Assembly (NCBI GenBank): GCA_910578845.1
Contig: CAJTSL010000030.1
Location: forward strand, 29,280-44,966
Length of the DNA: 15,687 nt
Source: an uncultured Lachnospiraceae bacterium
GTDB lineage: Bacteria; Bacillota; Clostridia; Lachnospirales; Lachnospiraceae
Direction: 5' to 3'
Position 1 is the stretch's first letter; each line of letters opens with the position of its first letter. The translations under genes and the position numbers were made by a program. Below, in pieces: positions 14,128 through 15,687 of the stretch. Below the pieces are notes generated by a model. The model was not told where the DNA came from. It did no database searches and saw only the letters and a program-made list of their open reading frames with translations.

Positions 14128-14141
14128 GACAGTTATGACAA
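14121..14141. promoter_or_regulatory. Dyad overlapping the -35 box of the MATE operon
   Basis: TTGTCA (14121-14126) and TGACAA (14136-14141) form a 6-bp inverted repeat around 9 bases. One arm is the -35 box itself. A repressor bound here would block RNA polymerase, as MarR- or TetR-type regulators do at efflux pump promoters. The regulator is not in the window. Confidence 0.45.
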
Positions 14142-14203
14142 ATAATTTGGAAATAATCCTCAAAACCGTTGCGGCAAAAAACGGAGCGTAAAAATGCCTG
14201 AAA

Positions 14204-14232
14204 TTGCCAAGCCTGTTCCCATATGCTACTAT
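14204..14232 (+). promoter_or_regulatory. Promoter in front of the three-way-junction element
   Basis: TTGCCA (14204-14209), a 17-base spacer, and TACTAT (14227-14232) with an extended -10 TG one base above. The predicted first base lies near 14239, at the very 5' edge of the folded element. Confidence 0.55.
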
Positions 14233-14236
14233 AGAA

Positions 14237-14331
14237 TCAAAGACCCCGCTGCAAGCAACAGGGTATCAAACTTGCAGCGCTGCAGAGCAGCGGGGTATTT
14301 GACCCTCGCGGCAGTCTTGCTCGCGGGAATA
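14237..14331 (+). ncRNA. Candidate structured RNA with a three-way junction
   Basis: The sequence can fold as an outer helix (14237-14247 with 14292-14302; 10 of 11 pairs, one G-A mismatch), a second helix (14248-14255 with 14271-14278; 8 perfect pairs, 15-base loop) and a third (14279-14283 with 14287-14291; 5 perfect pairs, AGA loop), with no unpaired base at the junction. A fourth hairpin follows (CGCGGCA with TGCTCGCG, one bulged T; about 14307-14328). A rival long fold pairs 14237-14252 with 14287-14302 with one mismatch. It has its own promoter. I do not recognise a named family; similar intergenic elements seem familiar to me from Lachnospiraceae, unverified. It could equally be a mobile hairpin repeat. 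Confidence 0.45.
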
Positions 14332-14389
14332 AAACGATGATTTTGTGTATAAAAAGTATTGGAACATGTACAGCAATCAATTCCCACAG

Positions 14390-14418
14390 TTGCCTTTTTG
14401 GACATCTCATGGTATATT
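14390..14418 (+). promoter_or_regulatory. Promoter of the purine salvage operon
   Basis: TTGCCT (14390-14395), a 17-base spacer, TATATT (14413-14418). Transcription near 14425 leaves a leader of about 30 bases. This promoter lies inside the upstream in-frame extension of the gene, which argues against a start at 14359. Confidence 0.6.
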
Positions 14419-14454
14419 ATTACTATTGACAAACGGAAGAGGATGGTTACAGAT

Positions 14455-15282
14455 ATGGGTAAAGACTATGAAAAGCTTTTAAAATGTTATAACAGTGTGC
14501 GGAACAAAGTAAAATTCGAGCCTAAGGTTGCAATTGTATTGGGGTCCGGGCTGGGGAATTTTGCTGACAGCATACAAATCGTAGAGGATCTTCCCTATGG
14601 CGATATCGAAGACTTTCCGGTTTCTACTGTGCCGGGACATGCAGGAAAGTTCATCTTCGGTTATCTTGGAGAGGTGCCGGTAGTTTGTATGAAGGGGCGG
14701 GTACATTATTATGAAGGATATCCAATCGGGGATGTGGTTCTTCCGGCCCGTTTAATGAAAATGATGGGGGCGGAGATTTTGTTCCTTACGAATGCCTCCG
14801 GCGGTGTGAACGATACGTTCCATGCAGGGGATTTAATGATGATTACAGACCATATTTCCTGCTTTGTACCGAATCCGCTTATCGGTCCCAACATCGAAGA
14901 ATTAGGAACCCGTTTCCCGGATATGAGTTCCGTATACGACAAAGAACTGCAAAAGATTCTTAGGCAGACAGCCCAAGAGAACAATATACCGATGAAGGAA
15001 GGCATTTATTTGCAGCTTACAGGTCCATCTTTTGAATCTCCGGCAGAGATACGTATGGTGCGTACCCTTGGCGCGGATGCGGTAGGCATGAGTACCGTAG
15101 TAGAGGCAATCGCCGCAAACCATATGGGAATGCGGATATGCGGGATTTCCTGTGTATGTAATCTGGCGGCCGGTATGACGGAAAATCCGCTTACCCACGA
15201 AGAAGTACAGGAAGCAGCAAATAAAACGGCTCCGTTGTTTACCAAATTGGTAGCGGAATCCGTAAAAAAGTTTTTGCAATAA
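14455..15282 (+). CDS. punA: Purine nucleoside phosphorylase (trimeric type)
   Basis: Splits purine nucleosides with phosphate into the free base and (deoxy)ribose 1-phosphate; the trimeric class acts mainly on inosine and guanosine and serves purine salvage in the cytosol. The 275-residue length is that of the class. Phosphate and substrate site residues are visible: GSGLG (30-34), His62 in PGHAG, HYYEGY (84-89), NASGG (113-117), Glu194 in GPSFES, Met212 in VGMST and Asn236 in CVCNLAAG; the last three keep the spacing of Glu201, Met219 and Asn243 in the human enzyme. The frame is open from 14359, but the promoter lies inside that extension. I start at 14455, with GAAGAGGATGG upstream; an ATG at 14443 is possible but has its purine-rich site too close. 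It leads an operon with an MTA/SAH-deaminase-like gene 36 bases on. Confidence 0.93.
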   Translation: MGKDYEKLLKCYNSVRNKVKFEPKVAIVLGSGLGNFADSIQIVEDLPYGDIEDFPVSTVPGHAGKFIFGYLGEVPVVCMKGRVHYYEGYPIGDVVLPARLMKMMGAEILFLTNASGGVNDTFHAGDLMMITDHISCFVPNPLIGPNIEELGTRFPDMSSVYDKELQKILRQTAQENNIPMKEGIYLQLTGPSFESPAEIRMVRTLGADAVGMSTVVEAIAANHMGMRICGISCVCNLAAGMTENPLTHEEVQEAANKTAPLFTKLVAESVKKFLQ

Positions 15283-15318
15283 ATGTCGGCAAACCTTGAA
15301 AGGGGAGGATATACGGCG

Positions 15319-15687
15319 ATGAATATCCGTTTTTACAATGCATTGATATTGACAATGGAAGAGGACAGGCATATTTTTGAAGGGGAAGTCTGGGTAAAGG
15401 ATGAAAGAATCCTCTATGTTGGAAGCGGCAAAGACAAGGATTTGGTTTCGGAATGTTCCAAAGAGCCTTGTCTCATATGGGATGAAGAAATTGACTGCAA
15501 CGGCAATCTTTTGATGCCCGGTTTTAAAAATGCCCATACCCATTCCGGCATGACCTTGCTGCGTTCCTATGCCGATGACCTTCCGTTGCATTCCTGGTTG
15601 AACAATCAGGTATTCCCTATTGAGGCTAAAATGTCGGCAGAAGATATTTACCATTTGACGAAACTGGCAATCCTGGAATATTTAACC
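15319..15687 (+). CDS. mtaD: Amidohydrolase, MTA/SAH deaminase type (3' end outside the window)
   Basis: The first 123 codons of a metal-dependent deaminase of the amidohydrolase superfamily (TrzN/AtzA-MtaD branch), which usually has about 420-450 residues. After a small N-terminal beta domain, with GEVWVKDERILYVG at 22-35, comes the metal-binding signature MPGFKNAHTHSGM (66-78, with His73 and His75) and LRSYADDLPLHSWLNN, typical of 5'-methylthioadenosine/S-adenosylhomocysteine deaminases. Such enzymes convert these adenine nucleosides to their inosine forms, which the phosphorylase just upstream, or a related one, could then split; the pairing makes sense as purine salvage. The exact substrate cannot be fixed from the N-terminus; guanine or other deaminases of the family remain possible. 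AGGGGAGG lies 10 bases before the ATG. The frame runs open to the last base. The gene is cut by the window edge, not broken. Confidence 0.85.
   Translation, partial: MNIRFYNALILTMEEDRHIFEGEVWVKDERILYVGSGKDKDLVSECSKEPCLIWDEEIDCNGNLLMPGFKNAHTHSGMTLLRSYADDLPLHSWLNNQVFPIEAKMSAEDIYHLTKLAILEYLT

Larger units (their letters stand above)
13980..14454. other. Divergent non-coding region with two or three promoters and an RNA-like element
   Basis: No gene is visible between the second MATE gene and the purine nucleoside phosphorylase. From left to right: a MATE leader of about 114 bases with small hairpins (one is the palindrome CGCAAGTTGCG near 14000), the MATE promoter with an overlapping dyad (14100-14141), a plus-strand promoter (14204-14232), the three-way-junction element (14237-14331), and the phosphorylase promoter (14390-14418). 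Confidence 0.6.

Noticed and set aside
14359..14454. N-terminal extension of the purine nucleoside phosphorylase
   Set aside because: The extension contains the likely promoter (14390-14418) and has no ribosome site; family length agrees with the start at 14455.
14902..15654. A 250-codon minus-strand frame across the phosphorylase and deaminase genes
   Set aside because: It lies opposite two clearly recognised enzymes and its translation has no family-like motifs; an antisense shadow.

Overview
The window looks like chromosomal DNA of a low-to-mid GC, Gram-positive anaerobe of the Clostridia, most likely a Lachnospiraceae (Clostridium cluster XIVa) member. This placing is an inference. It rests on strong AGGAGG-type ribosome binding sites before most genes, sigma-A style TTGACA/TATAAT promoters, a small single-domain RelA/SpoT synthetase, two clostridial-type MATE exporters, and small conserved proteins that I remember from Lachnospiraceae. 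I see no phage, transposase, CRISPR array, tRNA or rRNA.

Layout, left to right. Positions 1-388 are non-coding: a promoter firing leftwards out of the window, and a rightward promoter-like region with 11-nt phased repeats followed by a GNRA-capped hairpin (possible small RNA). Then come a RelQ-type (p)ppGpp synthetase (389-1024, minus) and a polytopic DUF6020-like membrane protein (1323-3023, minus). A divergent pair of short plus-strand genes follows: an 88-aa conserved hypothetical (3132-3398) and, behind a long leader with three 17-nt tandem repeats, a hemolysin III/TrhA (PAQR-like) membrane protein (3756-4406). Three minus-strand genes follow: a MATE exporter (4513-5874), galE (6082-7098) and a eukaryotic-type UDPGP nucleotidyltransferase (7209-8435). 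The last two form a UDP-sugar pair.

The stretch 8448-8911 hides a 5'-truncated coiled-coil pseudogene on the minus strand, missing from start-codon-based gene finding. Next are two tandem paralogous lipoproteins with DUF4163/DUF3298 (PdaC/RsiV-like) domains on the plus strand (8912-10270 and 10384-11382). A minus-strand operon follows: a second MATE transporter (12615-13979), then a DUF4422 glycosyltransferase-like protein (11444-12556). The divergent region 13980-14454 carries a MATE promoter overlapped by a dyad, and a promoter-preceded element (about 14237-14331) that can fold as a three-way junction with no unpaired junction bases. The window ends with a purine salvage operon on the plus strand: purine nucleoside phosphorylase (14455-15282) and the start of an MTA/SAH-deaminase-like amidohydrolase (15319 to the edge).

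Most genes are housekeeping or envelope functions. The least explained signals are non-coding: the three-way-junction element and its partial sequence match at 1264-1311, the strand-specific GNRA hairpin at 303-328, the tandem repeats at 3678-3728, and the paired dyads upstream of the first MATE gene.
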